Shown here: in pieces, positions 34,915-47,041 of the stretch
Numbering within the stretch: the first letter of the stretch is position 1
How the letters are laid out: every line of letters starts with the position of its first letter
From: Boletus sp. NGJ
Taxonomy: Eukaryota > Basidiomycota > Agaricomycetes > Boletales > Boletaceae
Direction: 5' to 3'
Length of the DNA stretch: 64,000 nt
Assembly: GCA_019096195.1 (NCBI GenBank)
Contig: JAGTXK010000121.1
Coordinates: 1-64,000, forward strand
The notes under the pieces: model-generated
What the model was told of the DNA's origin: nothing
Seen by the model: only the letters and a program-made list of their open reading frames with translations
The model's database searches: none
Position numbers and translations under genes: made by a program

Positions 34915-35831
34915 ATGGACACTACGCAGAGAAGGCGGCCAACTATCGCAAAAGAATGGCAACTGGCCGTTCTCAAGAAGCTCCAATCAGAGTCGAGCAA
35001 CCCCACAGAAAGACAACGCTCGGCGGCGGCGGCGGAAACTGGCCTGTGTGTAGTGTACAAGACAGCCCTCGCCGTCGTGCAAGCTTACTCTCCTTTTGCA
35101 GAGACGAAAAGTGGGTCAAGAACTGGTTTATACGTCAACGATCCAAGGTTGCTGCTCGTAACAGAAAAGGTCAACTAGCGACCAGTGAACCCCGCGTTCA
35201 CTCTGCGACCGTCCCGACGTTTAAGTTGCAATTGTGCTATCCTCCAGCAGTTCCATCTGGCCCGCAAGCTTTGCCATCCCGCAGATCGGTGTCAACGCCA
35301 TATATCACCGCAACCTCTTGTCGTGAACCGTCTCCTGCCAGCTTAGAATCTCGTTCACCTCACCCGCCGCGATCGACCGTGGATGCCCAGACGATACATT
35401 GTTCACACCGAAGCGTCTCTGCTCCTATGTATCTGAACAACCCACCTGAGAAACCAACGCTCGTTCCGCATGCCACTACGATACCTACGTACTCCAGGGA
35501 TCCACTCTGCAACCGTTACCCCGACTTCTCTCAGTTCTTTCACCCTCAAGTACATGAGCGATTCCGCAGCTCCGAGTTGTCGGCACCGATTAACAATCTT
35601 CAGCTTCTAGCCAACCCAAACATGGACTCGCACGCTCATGTGCATATCCAGGGCTTGTTTAACTTATTAGATCCCCTCCACCTTGACGGCCTTCCCACCC
35701 ATCAAAATTCCTCGGCGTACCTACGATCTTGTCCCGTCGCATTTTCCATGAGGCTTGTGGATCTCCTGGGCCACCCTCGACTCACACGATATCCCATCTT
35801 TCTCCCCTCAGAGTTGGGTGATTGCGTTTGA
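34915..35831 (+). CDS. Homeodomain transcription factor
   Basis: Probable nuclear regulator. Exons 34915-35045 and 35102-35831 give 286 residues. The homeodomain is at the very N terminus, residues ~5-65: helix 1 EWQLAVLKKLQSES, helix 2 TERQRSAAAAETGL, and helix 3 EKWVKNWFIRQRSK with the hallmark Trp-Phe, then a basic end AARNRK. The recognition helix has Ile-Arg-Gln where Gln-Asn-Arg is usual. The intron falls just before helix 3. The remainder is Ser/Pro/His-rich without further domains. It is divergent from the membrane protein (100 bp between starts) and convergent with the WD40 gene. Confidence 0.8.
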
Positions 35832-35923
35832 AATCCAGTTGGTTGTCTCTTTTCCCCTGTGTTGTTCTGTAAACCTGTATTATATCCGACAAGGTAGCAT
35901 TTGTAAGCGAAGACATGTTTTTT

Positions 35924-37635
35924 TTACCCGCCTTGAATCCCAATTCCCAAGCGATGACCCAGGCTATACTTGCACAGCTCGGTCCCAGATGCAGCCCAAA
36001 GGTACATTCCCTCCCTCTCCTCGACGACTTGCAGTGCTGCAACACGGTGCTCGAACGGACGTTGAAACACTGTTTGATTGGTCGAATCTGTTCCTCCCGG
36101 ATGAATGGCCGGGCCACCTGTGATTAGGGACCAGAGTCGAATCCTGTTGTCTTGGCCGGCGGCAAATAGAAATTTCTCGTATGGGTCAGTTGTCAGTGGC
36201 TACAAGTAACAATTCTTTTAGAGCGGAATTCCATGCGAGACCTGACGATAACTAACCAATCTAGCGGTGTACGAGTTGAAGTTGCCAGTGAAAGTCATCA
36301 ATGGTGTCCGAATGGGAAAACGTAAATCAAATGTTGATATCTGTGGTCTGCCCTCAGTGACTTGACCGCACTAGAAACCAAAACACTTACCCCACCATCA
36401 ATGAAGCTTACAAGAAGTTGATAGTCGTGTAGGTGCTTGAGGCCTGTGATCGAACTCATGCGTTGGGATATGCTATCGAAGAGGGGATAACTATTTGATG
36501 TCTGCACACGGGTGTCAAATCGGAGGATGCCACCATTACGGAGGCCAGTGTAGAGGACGTTCTGTACAACGGTCAAACACGATGAAAGACAAAGAAAAAA
36601 TGGACTCAGACCCCGCGCTGAACGAGTGCAAAGACATCACTTCTGGTGGGAAGGCGTCGTAAGGATGCGCACACAGCGATATCCTCAATCACCACAGCTT
36701 GTTTGTTAGCTCCTGACTCTGAAGTCAGTGAAGTAATGCGAAGAACGAGACTCTGATTACCTAGAACAAGACGAGATCCTTGTAGGTCTGCGGTCCAAAC
36801 ATCGTGCACCACGCGGCCGTCGATCTTTGAGACATGGATGCTGGGGTCGGTAAGCTGCAATACTGAAGAAAGTGAAGAGGGACGAGACTCGCTTTTCTAC
36901 GGGGGAATCCAGGGGTAGGTATAAAATTCTACATTCTGGACCGACAGAAGTAGCACTAGCCCAGGTCATACCTTAGTCCAAGGATGAAGGAGGGAATGGA
37001 TGACCGACACGCATGTTGTGCCAGATACACCGATGGCGGATATCTGCAGCAAAGGTGAGAGCACGACACGGTTTGAGATTCGGGCATTGACGCGCCTCGG
37101 ATCGGAGAGGTGGAATTGGCGCTGCCATCCATCCATCTCGTCGACGGTGGACGAGTAGAACCATCCGAGCGTATCGCCAACGAAGCTCCACACGCGTCCG
37201 CTGTGACGGATGGTCTTGCCTCACAAAATTGACAAACGAATTCCGCCCAGATATATGGAAGCGCACCTGGAAGGCAGAGAGATGCCCTTGAGGAGAGATG
37301 ATTGATCGCGTGACCTTGTCAGTCAGTGAAATCTGCGACGATTGAATTTGGCTATAGATGACAGATATAGTTAGTTGTCGGCATCGGTTTCGTACAAATG
37401 GTGCAACGGACTGGATTAGAGCATCCTTTTGTACGTTGCGAAGAACCGAACGGAGATCTGAAAGAGCATGATGCAAAGTCAGCCTGCTAATGGGGATGGA
37501 ACGCGGAGCGGTAGCAGTAGTTTGGGTGAGATATGGTTCGTTCTGCTGCGAACTGGGAGCGGCAACGGGGCGGGGAAGGGGGAAGTAGCGTTGCCTCTCG
37601 TGGTCCCAATACAAGCCGGGGAGTTGGCGGGGCAT
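35924..37635 (-). CDS. DCAF4-like WD40-repeat protein
   Basis: Probable substrate receptor for a CUL4-DDB1 ubiquitin ligase. Minus strand, multiple exons, starting at ATG 37635 with MPRQLPGLYWDHERQRYFPL, the signature N terminus of the DCAF4/WDR21 family. WD-type blades follow: LRVVHDVWTADLQGSRLVLG-like segments, NVLYTGLRNGGILRFDTR, MSSITGLKHLHDYQLLVSFI, then PYEKFLFAAGQDNRIRLWSL at the end. The last exon reads TGGPAIHPGGTDSTNQTVFQ and stops at 35924-35926. Intron edges in the middle were not all fixed. Its stop lies 92 bp from that of the homeodomain gene. Confidence 0.78.
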
Positions 37636-38003
37636 AGCGACCGTCAACGTTTCAGATCAAGTCGGAGACGACGTTTACGTTTCAACGTTTAGGTTACATA
37701 TTAACCTTGAGGCGAACACGTTTGCCACGCCGCCTGCCGCATTCTTTCGCTCACAGTGTATACCATGGCTCGCGAAACCGTGTTTTCTACCGTAAAACAA
37801 CCCTGTTGTAATGAAGACTCGATGACCGCTTGCTATCCTCAAGGACGTGGCTTGCAGGACATCGTGGTAGCCGTCGTCTTTGGCGAGCGCTCTGGCGTGG
37901 ACGACCCTCGCAAGTTCTCCCAGGTGAGTTGACAGTCTCACGTGCTTGTCCCTGTCAATAACGGCTTTCATAGACACATCGGCCTATCTCACTCTCTTTC
38001 GCA

Positions 38004-41000
38004 ATGGAACAGCAGGCTCTCCCCCACAAGAAAACAAGCTTGATTCACTCCGTCAGGTTACCAATAAAGATCACAGTCCCCTCTTTATCTACGCCCTCAA
38101 CAGATATCACTTCCCCTTCACGAGCTTCCTCCTTCTCTCTCGCTAACCTTCACAAATCCTCAGACGCGTTGCGCGAACCCCCGCTCCTAGACGATGACCC
38201 GTTTGCGAATTTGGCCTCCTACGCTATCCCTCACTTACTAAACTCTTCCCCTTCCACATCCGAGCATCCCAATATATCTTATGTTCCCCCGCCATCTACT
38301 GTCGTTGTTTCTCCACAAGTGCATGTACCGCAACCGACAACTGCACGACCCAGATCTTCTGGTCACGGTCAAATTCGTCCCGCGTGCACCAAGCCTGCCT
38401 TTACACCACGTCCTTCCCTCCCTTCTTTGCATACTCTCGCTCGGATGAACGTGTCCGTGCCTGGGAGAAAGGTACCAGTTTCCAATCTATCCAGAGGTAT
38501 CCGCCTAATATCCACAATGAATAGGTCCGAAAAGGGACCCCAGGCGCACGTCTGCCTCACGAACCTTGGAATATGGATTTGAGCGCCGAGTTCAGTCTTC
38601 TCACGAGAAATATGCCATTCAGTGCGGGTCCATCCCGACCACCAGACAATCAAATTCCAACCTCCCAACCTCCCCTACAGGAAACCACAGTGCAGACGGA
38701 AAATTTTCCCCTTCAAACAACAACCAATCCCGAAACGTGTTTCGTATCTCGGGAATTCGCGATTAATTCCCTTCCGCTCGCTGATGAAACATGTTCCTCA
38801 CGCTCATTAGCCGGTGACAATGCCGACGTGGATTCTCTCCCCTCCCTTTCCGATACCAACTCTGAGCCCTTTTCGTCCACACTCTCACGCTCTTCATCGA
38901 TAGCATCGTCTGCCTGGCTAGGAGGCTCGATGGACGTAAATGATTCAATGAGTAGTCACGACCAGGCTTCCATGAGTCTCCCAGTCGGCGATGGCACTAC
39001 CGAAGAAGACGACCCGCTGAGTTATCATTCAGATTTCGACTATTATACCCAATCACTTTCCGATCTGTCTGATTCTGAACCGGACGTCGATCCCACGAAG
39101 GCAACGCGCCATTCTCCTCTTGACGTGGGCATCACGCCATACACTTCTCTCTGCGACCCGGTGGTTGAACCTAGGTCATCCGCTGATACGATGCGTAGAG
39201 TTAGCGTGCCTCGCAAACCCACTCAAACCGACACTCACGTTATAGGTTCTCCAAACCTTGAATCGCCACAAGATGGTGGTGAGTGGCGTGGGGAACGAGG
39301 TGAGCTCGAAAGGCAGAGTGGTCGGGAAGACAAGGGTAGGGGGCGGGAAGCAAGCAGACGCAATGGAGGTTATTCGGGCGGTCAATCTTCTGGCGCCTAC
39401 GGTGGTGGTGCCGGAGGCGACGACAACAATGGGGATAAGGCACGTCGAGGCAAACCTCGCTCACCGGACTCGAGCACCTCAGACTTCACTTCATCCTCGG
39501 ACGACGACGCGGATAGCATTACAGTCTATTACAGCCTCGACGGCATGTCGAATGGCCCCCCTTCACCTCCTCGAACCCGCTCACGCTATTCAAAGGCTGG
39601 TGGTGGTTCAGATGACGACGTCCCGTTGGCTCAGCGAGTGCCGACGGCGTTGACGGCTCAGAAGTCGATTCGAATGCAGCTACGTGACGAACGCCGTCAG
39701 CGAAAGCTGGAGCGCGCAAAGAGTTCTCGGACAGCTGCAGGTCCCCCTCTGCCTACCCGTCCGCCAGAATCTTTTCGCGCACCAGCTGCACCAACAAGTT
39801 CACGAAAGCGGTCCATGTCTGCCGCCCCGGCACCTAATTCGGGTTCGCGAGCTGTACCTGCTGAGGTGTTTCCAGCTGAAGACTTGACCAGGAAGCTCGC
39901 AAACCTCCAGATTTCTTCCCGCTCACCACCTTTGATGGCTCCCCTAACCTATGACGGTTCCATACCGACCAACTCTTCACCTCGGGCGCCTGGTTATAGC
40001 GGCGGCGTCTCTCGAAGTTCATCTCGAGGGAGGTACACGGACCAAACCACCTACCTGCAGCAAAAGACCCCCCGAGTTCCTGAGGGATCATCACAGGATA
40101 GACCTTTGAGGTCTATGCGCTCTTTCCATCGATCTGATGGACGGTACCCAGAAACTCAACGGTTACCAATCGATCAAACGTCGGCTCCTCGCCTAGGACG
40201 CAGTACAACAGCTACCGCCTCCAGTCGCACAGTACGCGTTGGACGTGACGCTGTCCCAGCGGGATACGAGCAACACACCAAATCGGGTCGTGTTAGTGAG
40301 GACGGTCGAAAACCACCAGCAAGCGTTCCTCGACCATCCATGGACAGAGAAAGTGATGTTGCACAACGAGCGGTGCAACGACCACCTGTTCCTCCATTGC
40401 CGATCTCAGACTCCACACCGCCGCAACACGCGTCCAGGGTGCCTGTGGTACAGCAAAGGATTTTCATCGGAGACATGCAGCGGTTTAACATGGTGGAAAT
40501 CACACCTGCCACAAATGCTGGAGATGTAATAGACACTGTGGCAAGTCAAGGCATGTTGGATAGATCGGGATCGTGGATGCTTTTCGAGATGGCTCAAGAT
40601 TATGGCATGGGTAAGAGCTCCCCATTTAGCCTACATTTTCCGCGCCAAGTTTGACGTTGGTCACAGAACGGCCAATACGGGATTATGAACTCCTAGCTGA
40701 TGTTTCTGCTTCGTGGAACAAGGACAAGTTATTGAACACTTTCGTTATCAAGCAAACCCCTCTAGCGCAACTATTGAGTCGTCCTGTCAGTCATTCTAGT
40801 AATAAACACGAAATTCACTTACCGAGTCAATGCAGGCTATACCTACTAGTTCCCCCACACATCGAGGCTGGGTTGAATGGGAGAGCAAACGAGGAAAATG
40901 GAGCAAACGTTGGATGGAACTTCGCGAACACGGCTTATGGTTATCGAAACGGGACACGGTAATGTTTAATGCCGCAGAGCTGACTTGTCGCGTTGCTCAT

Positions 41001-41497
41001 CCCAGCTCCTAGGGAAAGGACGAAGTCTTCCTGTGTTCACTGTCAAACTTTGACGTCTACTGTGTTACAAGGCGACACAAATCACCAAAGGCTTCCGTGT
41101 TTGCCATCAAGTCTACTGACCATCTTTCATTATTCGAAAATGCCGCGGATTATCTTCATGTATTCTCTTGTAACCCCAAGGACGGCGAAAAGTGGATGCA
41201 GGTCATACTTGTCGCTCGTGTAAGCAACCTAGATGTTTTCAACTCGGCCGAGATGCTTATCTGTCTCAGTCGTATGTTCTCTACCAGGAGCGCCATGTAC
41301 TATTTGCCAGAACCGGGGAATCCCTTTTGCAAGCAAAACCACTCTCCCGTTCCGGAACTAGAAAACATTCGGTATCCAGTCGTCCCGCGCAACCTCTAGT
41401 CAATGTACCACCTCCCTTCAGTCAGTCACCAACCGCCAATGTCGCCTTTGAGCCTGGCTCCCTCCTGGCAAAACGGAAAGGGGACGCACAACTGTGA
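38004..41497 (+). CDS. Ras-association plus PH domain protein (MRL-like)
   Basis: Likely a small-GTPase effector that links Ras-type signals to membranes or actin. Exons 38004-38471, 38525-40610, 40667-40785, 40836-40958, 41013-41219 and 41270-41497 make 1076 residues. About 800 N-terminal residues are disordered and Ser/Pro-rich, with a conserved-looking basic coil KSIRMQLRDERRQRKLERAK. Next is a Ras-association fold (QRFNMVEITPATNAGDVI, WMLFEMAQDYGMERPIRDYE) followed directly by a PH domain (HRGWVEWESKRGKWSKRWME, then DYLHVFSCNPKDGEKWMQVI). An upstream exon 37765-37923 splices in frame (acceptor 37973) and would add 63 residues from MARETVFSTVKQ; which start is used is open. Confidence 0.85.
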
Positions 41498-41667
41498 GAA
41501 TATTGTCGTGCTTTCCATTGTCTAAGTACTTGTCTTAGTCGTGGACCATGCTTGTATATCATGTCGATGGATGTACGTACTGTACTTTACAAATATTATA
41601 GATCGGAGGAAACAATCTGCGGATGACAGGAACGGGGTAACAATGCAACATAGACATCAAAGAACGA

Positions 41668-43913
41668 TCAAACCGACATCTTCTGTTTCTTTTTAGAAGG
41701 CCCATCGTCATCGCCTCCCTTGACTTTTGGCTTGGGTTTAGGTTTAGGTTTAGGTTTTGGCTTTTCGTCGTCATCAATGTCCATCGCATCGTTTTCGACA
41801 TCTTTCTTCGGTTTAGCCTTGGGCTTGGGCTTGGCGGGTTTCTTCTTTAATTCATCTTCTACATCGCTCTCGTCTGCTTTGGCCTTGGGCTTTTTCTTGG
41901 TGAGTTTCTTCTTCTTTCCATCTTTCGCAGCCTTAGCCATCTCTCGGTCACCGCTCGCGTCTGACGCCGTGACCCCGCCTCCAGATTCAGAGTCAGTCTC
42001 GCTGGGCGAACCTGCGTCACTGGACGAGGCCTGGAAATCCTCGTCTGAACGAATACCATCATCAGCAAGGGTCAGATGTACGAGCATGTGACCAACCTTC
42101 TTCAGTGTCATCCTCATCTCCACCGACTCGAGGCTTCGGTCGTTCGTCACCACTACTCGCCACGCTTTGCATCTCCTCATCCGAGTCGCCAGCAGCAGCA
42201 GCCATCATCATATCTACATCGGCCACCATCTCGTTCTTAATCTTGACCTTCTTATCCTTGAGGAAAGTCTCCACCGGTTCATGCTCCTCTTTGTTGATTG
42301 AAGTAAATGTGTATTCTGGCCCACTCTTGGTAACGATTTTGAGGTCAAAAGTACGCGCAGCACTGGCGCCCATGCTTGCGCCAACGCGGGAAAAGACGCA
42401 TTGGTGGATGTCAGAGAGCTCAACGAGTGTGGGCTGTTTGGACACGAAAAAGATGTATTTTTCTAGCATGAATAGGTCACCTTGGACAGCTTTGAGATTG
42501 GCTTTGATGCCAGGGTGCCCGTCACGGCTACCATTACATATACCTGAGCACCGGGAAACATGAAGGGAAGAAGCGATAACTTCTTACCTTTGAAAGGCGC
42601 CTGAACCAATGATTTTCTTTTTCGACAGCGCACGGAAGACACCTGACACGACCTCGAACGTGGGGTCTTCATAGTTCTTTTTCAATCTGTCGTATTTCTC
42701 GATCTCCTCTCTAGCGTAGGCTCACTTAGCCAAAAGCGACAATAATCGATCAGCTGTAAACGCACTCAGCCATGTTAAGCTCGGCAGTAGTCTCTTCCTC
42801 TCGCGCGAATTGCATGACCAGGTACTGATATCTGGTCTGGCCTTGTCTGATCGGTGTGCTAAGACCAAGCTACTCGTGGTTGGGATGTTGTATTTTGCGA
42901 AATAACGGGTACTCACAATGAACAGAACATGTTGATCATCCTTGGGGAGCAGGAATAGTCTCGAAATACTTGAATAAAGAATTTTGTAATCGTAAGTCTT
43001 GCCGCGGAGTCGTAGAAAGTCGAGGAACATGTCCACGTCGTAACGACCACGCGGAGTGAGTACGAGTACCTCCTCGAAGCTTAAAACAAGATCACCCGAT
43101 ACTTGTCCGATTTCGGCCTTGTCTTTGATGGCATCGTGGAAAGCTTGAGCTGCGCTAACTTCCTCGCTTTCCTCGTCCTCCGCATCGGACTTCTGTGAGC
43201 CAGCTTCCGAACCACGAAGCTTCGTGTGGGTACCAGGGACATAAAAGCGGATCTCAACCATCTCGTCCGGCACATTTCTTGAAGCATTTTTCCCGCCTGA
43301 CGATGAAAATTCGAGGGATACCTCTGTCCTCCCCGCAATGTTGGAATTGGCGACCTGCTTCAAGGGTAACTCGAAGGCAGTCTTATTTGACACTAGGAAA
43401 GCTAGGTCTTGTCCTGAACAGAAATGAGAACTGGTAAGCCATCTTGTGGAGTCCTCTGAACGCCAAACCTTGAATATCGGTGACTCCCCAGTTCCACCCT
43501 TTGAATGTTACATCCTTGATCTCCAATGTCACGCCAAAGTGCTGTTTGAGTAAACCCGCGAGTTTGTCATGGTCCTATTAAAAAAGTTGTTCGTTAGCTT
43601 CTCCATGCAGAAGGGGCGGCTTTCCACGCACTTCACGCACGAAACCATCAAATGTTTCTCTCCGCCTGTCTTTGAGGCCGACCCTAAGTTGAAAATTCCT
43701 CGCGACACGGAACCACTGCGCCCATTTGATCTCGTCTGCGGGTATCGCTTTCACTCCTTCGTTTTCTTCGCCTTTCCAGGCCATACCGCTGCTCGCGAGT
43801 CGCAATTCTGGGGGTGGGCATGAGTCTGAAGACGTTGTTCACAGTGGGTTTTACTAACTGCCGACTTCTGATGATAAATCATAATATATCCGGTCAAACT
43901 GGGTTGTAGCCAT
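41668..43913 (-). CDS. POB3: FACT complex subunit Pob3 (SSRP1-like)
   Basis: Histone chaperone that works with Spt16 to open and restore nucleosomes in transcription and replication. Eight exons on minus (43859-43913, 43632-43807, 43469-43574, 42917-43413, 42766-42869, 42588-42710, 42097-42527, 41668-42044) encode 622 residues. Seen: start MATTQFDRIYYDLSSEVG, RNFQLRVGLKDRRRETFDGF, GWNWGVTD, SNKTAFELPLKQVANSNIAG, VLTPRGRYDVDMFLDFLRLR, SRLFLLPKDDQHVLFI and EKYIFFVSKQPTLVELSDIH. The tail is acidic, then very Lys-rich with repeated Lys-Pro pairs (PKPKPKPKPKPK). As in yeast Pob3 there is no HMG box. It is convergent with the RA-PH gene. Confidence 0.96.
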
Positions 43914-44166
43914 GACGGAGGAGGATTAAGAAGGTGGTAACGGTTGTGGGTCGCGTCTCGCATAACATACCGAAAGTATGTAATCAGCGCGTCTGCGCGT
44001 CACTTACCGCTACTGGCAGTCTCTCCCTGCTACTACCTTTGACTCCAACATCCAATCGGTTGTACATTTTCTAGTTCGAATTGCTCGTTTCAGACAGAAA
44101 CCTCTGTTCATTTATCTGTGGTCGTGACCGTAGGAGCTGCCACTGATCCTCAAGGAGACACTAAAC

Positions 44167-46912
44167 ATGGACTCGACCCAAGAGCGAACATTTTGCAAAT
44201 GGTGCGCTCATGTCCGATGTTGCGCATCGTTAGCACGCATCCCTTTCCCCAATCTCCAGGCTCAACACCAAATTGGAGGCCAATGGATACCCGCCTATGC
44301 GCTCGCTGGTGGAGGATCTCTCTGATGGTGTGCGCCTGATTCAACTAATGGTTCGTCAAACTCTTCTATCATGTTTTGCAGTTCGGTTGGTCATCCTCGC
44401 CACATCTTAACAGGAGATCATGGGTAACGGTCACCCATTCCCTGCATGATGTCGGGGCTCAAGTCACCTTCAGGAGATACCTCGCTCGGAAGATACAACA
44501 GGAATCCAAGAATGCGCGTTCAAAAGGCAGAGAACGTGAACAAGGCGTTGGAGTTCATCAGACAGAGGGGTATCAAACTGACCAATATTGGTCCTGAAGG
44601 TGCTGTCGTCCTGAACAAGCTATAGCATGAATCTTGCTCAGCAAGATTGGGTACAGATATCATAGATGGTAACTTGAAGCTTATTCTCGGCATGATATGG
44701 ACCCTGGTTCTACGCTTCACAATCGCAGACATCAGGTGAGTGATGCGCAATGCGCGGGGGTAGTGATTGTCTAAGAGCCACTCTCAGCGCGGAGGGTCTC
44801 TCAGCCAAAGAAGGGCTCCTACTTTGGTGTCAGCGAAAAACGGCCCCGTACAAAGAAGTCAATGTTCAGGACTTCTCTGTCAGCTGGTCAAATGGACTTG
44901 CACTGTAAGCGTTCGCCTTTCTTCGTTCAAATTTCCAACTCATCCATTCTAGCTGTGCCCTTATTCATTGCCATCGCCCGGACCTTCTAGATTACGACAA
45001 GCTTAATAAAGTGAGTGGCTTCTTTTCCTCTCATGTCCCGAGAGTGACATCTACTCAGTCAGATCGACACGAAAATACGCGCCTGGCATTCCAGGTCGCC
45101 GCCGATCATCTTGGCATTCCAGTCAGTGTTGTCACATCTTAACTTGGCATCGCCTTTGAAGTTTCTTTGCCAGCAACTGCTTGAAGTCGAAGACCTGTGT
45201 GACTCGGACCGCCCAGACGAACGTAGCGTTATGACTTATATTGCCAGTTTTTTCCATGCTTTCTCCACGATGGGTCAGTTGACGTGTTCTCGAAGTCTCA
45301 TTATTCATGAAACATCTATATAGATCAGGCGGAAACTGTCTCCCGTCGTGTCGAGAAATTTGCGGAACTCATGCAGTCTGTGTGGACAAGCAGGAATGAT
45401 TATGAGCGCAGGGCTCGCAATGTTCGCCGGGTTTTGCGGATCTCTTTCGTTTTGGTCTGACTGACATCTATAGTTACTTCATGCACTGGCCGAAGTTCAG
45501 GATCAGTGGGGAGCAAGCAGATTCACTGGCACATACACGGACGCCAAGGGGCAATCTTCAGCTTTTACGACGTATAAACAAACGACGAAGCGTACTTGGG
45601 TCACAGAGCGACAAGATGTCACCACCCTTTTTGGCAATATACAAACGAAACTTCGGACATATGGGCTGAGGGAATATGTCCCTCCTCTTGGACTCGCACT
45701 TTCGGTTAGCAGAGCAGTACTTTTTTTCATCCAGCGCTCACTCAAGATCATTAGGACATAGACAATGCATGGAATGAGCTACTGGACTCAGAGGCAAAGC
45801 GTTCTCGATCAATAAATGCACAAATACGACAGTATGTGCACCACTCGGCGATATGCTGCGACAACTTATGATTCCTAGGATCAAGGAATCTCTCCGAAAA
45901 CAGTTTGCATATCTCGCCAATGATTTCTCGCAACGCCTGCACGGCGTTTCGCTTGATCTGGCTAGCGTTGAGGGGCCACTAGAGGTTTACTATACCATCT
46001 CCTTCGGTTTCCTTGTTTGACCGAGCTCTTTATCTCCCTAAAGGGGCAACAAGAGCAAGTTGGAAAGATACAACTTCGAGTTCCCGGCCTAGCCGATGCT
46101 CTGGCTTGTGTGGCGAAGGCTGAGAAGGATTGTACTGAAGCCAATGTCGAGGAAAACGACTATACCGTGTTTACTTGGCAAGACCTCGACTTTGAACTCG
46201 AGCTCGTCACTCAAGCCATTGCTAAGAAGATCTCTTTCATCGACAATCAAGCGCGTATTTCTATTTCTTCTCGCCGTTCCTCGTTTCGCGAAGCATACTG
46301 ACGTGTAGTAGATTGTATCGAGAAACATGTCCAACTTGACACCGGCGCAACTGGAACAATTCGAAAGCACGTTCCGGTACTTTGACCGAGACGAAACCAA
46401 CACTCTCATCCTGTCAGAATTCAGTGCAGCCCTAGCCAGCCTTGGCATCATATACTCGGTACGCAGAACTTGTCATCCTGGACTGAAATTCTGAAAATAT
46501 AGCAGGACGAGGACTTGGTTTACATCTACGATCAACTCGTACAAGACTACGGGGCAGTCACCTTTGAAGCTTTCATCAATCTTTTGGTACGCGTTCGTAG
46601 TTCGATGATAGCTTGCTTCGAGTACCGACAGTCGACGTAGGTGGATATCACTGAAGACCAAACTTCGCCTGAACAGCTTCGAGAATCCTTCCGTGGAATT
46701 GCAGGGGACAAGGTATGTTCTATCTCTACACGACTATGCAGGTTGATTTTGAGAATTCTTTGCAGCCATTCGTGACCGAGCTGGATATGAAGTTAGCTCA
46801 GCTCCCCCTCAGCGCAACCGAATATCTACGGGAGGTGCTACCCTCATCCAAGAATGAAGTTGGAGAGCCAGAGTACGACTATGAAACGTGGCTTCACGAT
46901 GTATTCACGTAA
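44167..46912 (+). CDS. Alpha-actinin
   Basis: Actin-crosslinking protein of cytokinetic rings and growing hyphal tips. Eighteen exons (44167-44201, 44260-44350, 44414-44423, 44474-44599, 44657-44735, 44788-44904, 44953-45010, 45059-45121, 45174-45273, 45324-45421, 45474-45704, 45755-45831, 45879-45984, 46044-46250, 46312-46458, 46506-46586, 46641-46712, 46766-46912) give 614 residues. Two calponin-homology domains come first ([30 protein letters not shown], then [20 protein letters not shown] and [20 protein letters not shown]). Spectrin-type coils follow. EF-hand-like repeats end the protein ([20 protein letters not shown]). Exon 3 is only 10 nt. Exon 14 ends at a GC donor (GCGCGT, 46251). 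Confidence 0.95.
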
Positions 46913-47041
46913 CAGCTGCACGACATTGGCATAATGTACCCAAGGTAGTGGTTTAGTATTTGTCCACACTGGATATTTTTCAACGTCTATTGCATTATGA
47001 ATGCAGAGTGACACATCCGATTATTTTCACTATGAAATAAT

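Noticed and set aside
41720-42091. Plus-strand frame rich in Gly-Leu-Gly-Phe repeats
   Set aside because: It is the reverse of the Lys/Pro-rich tail of Pob3.
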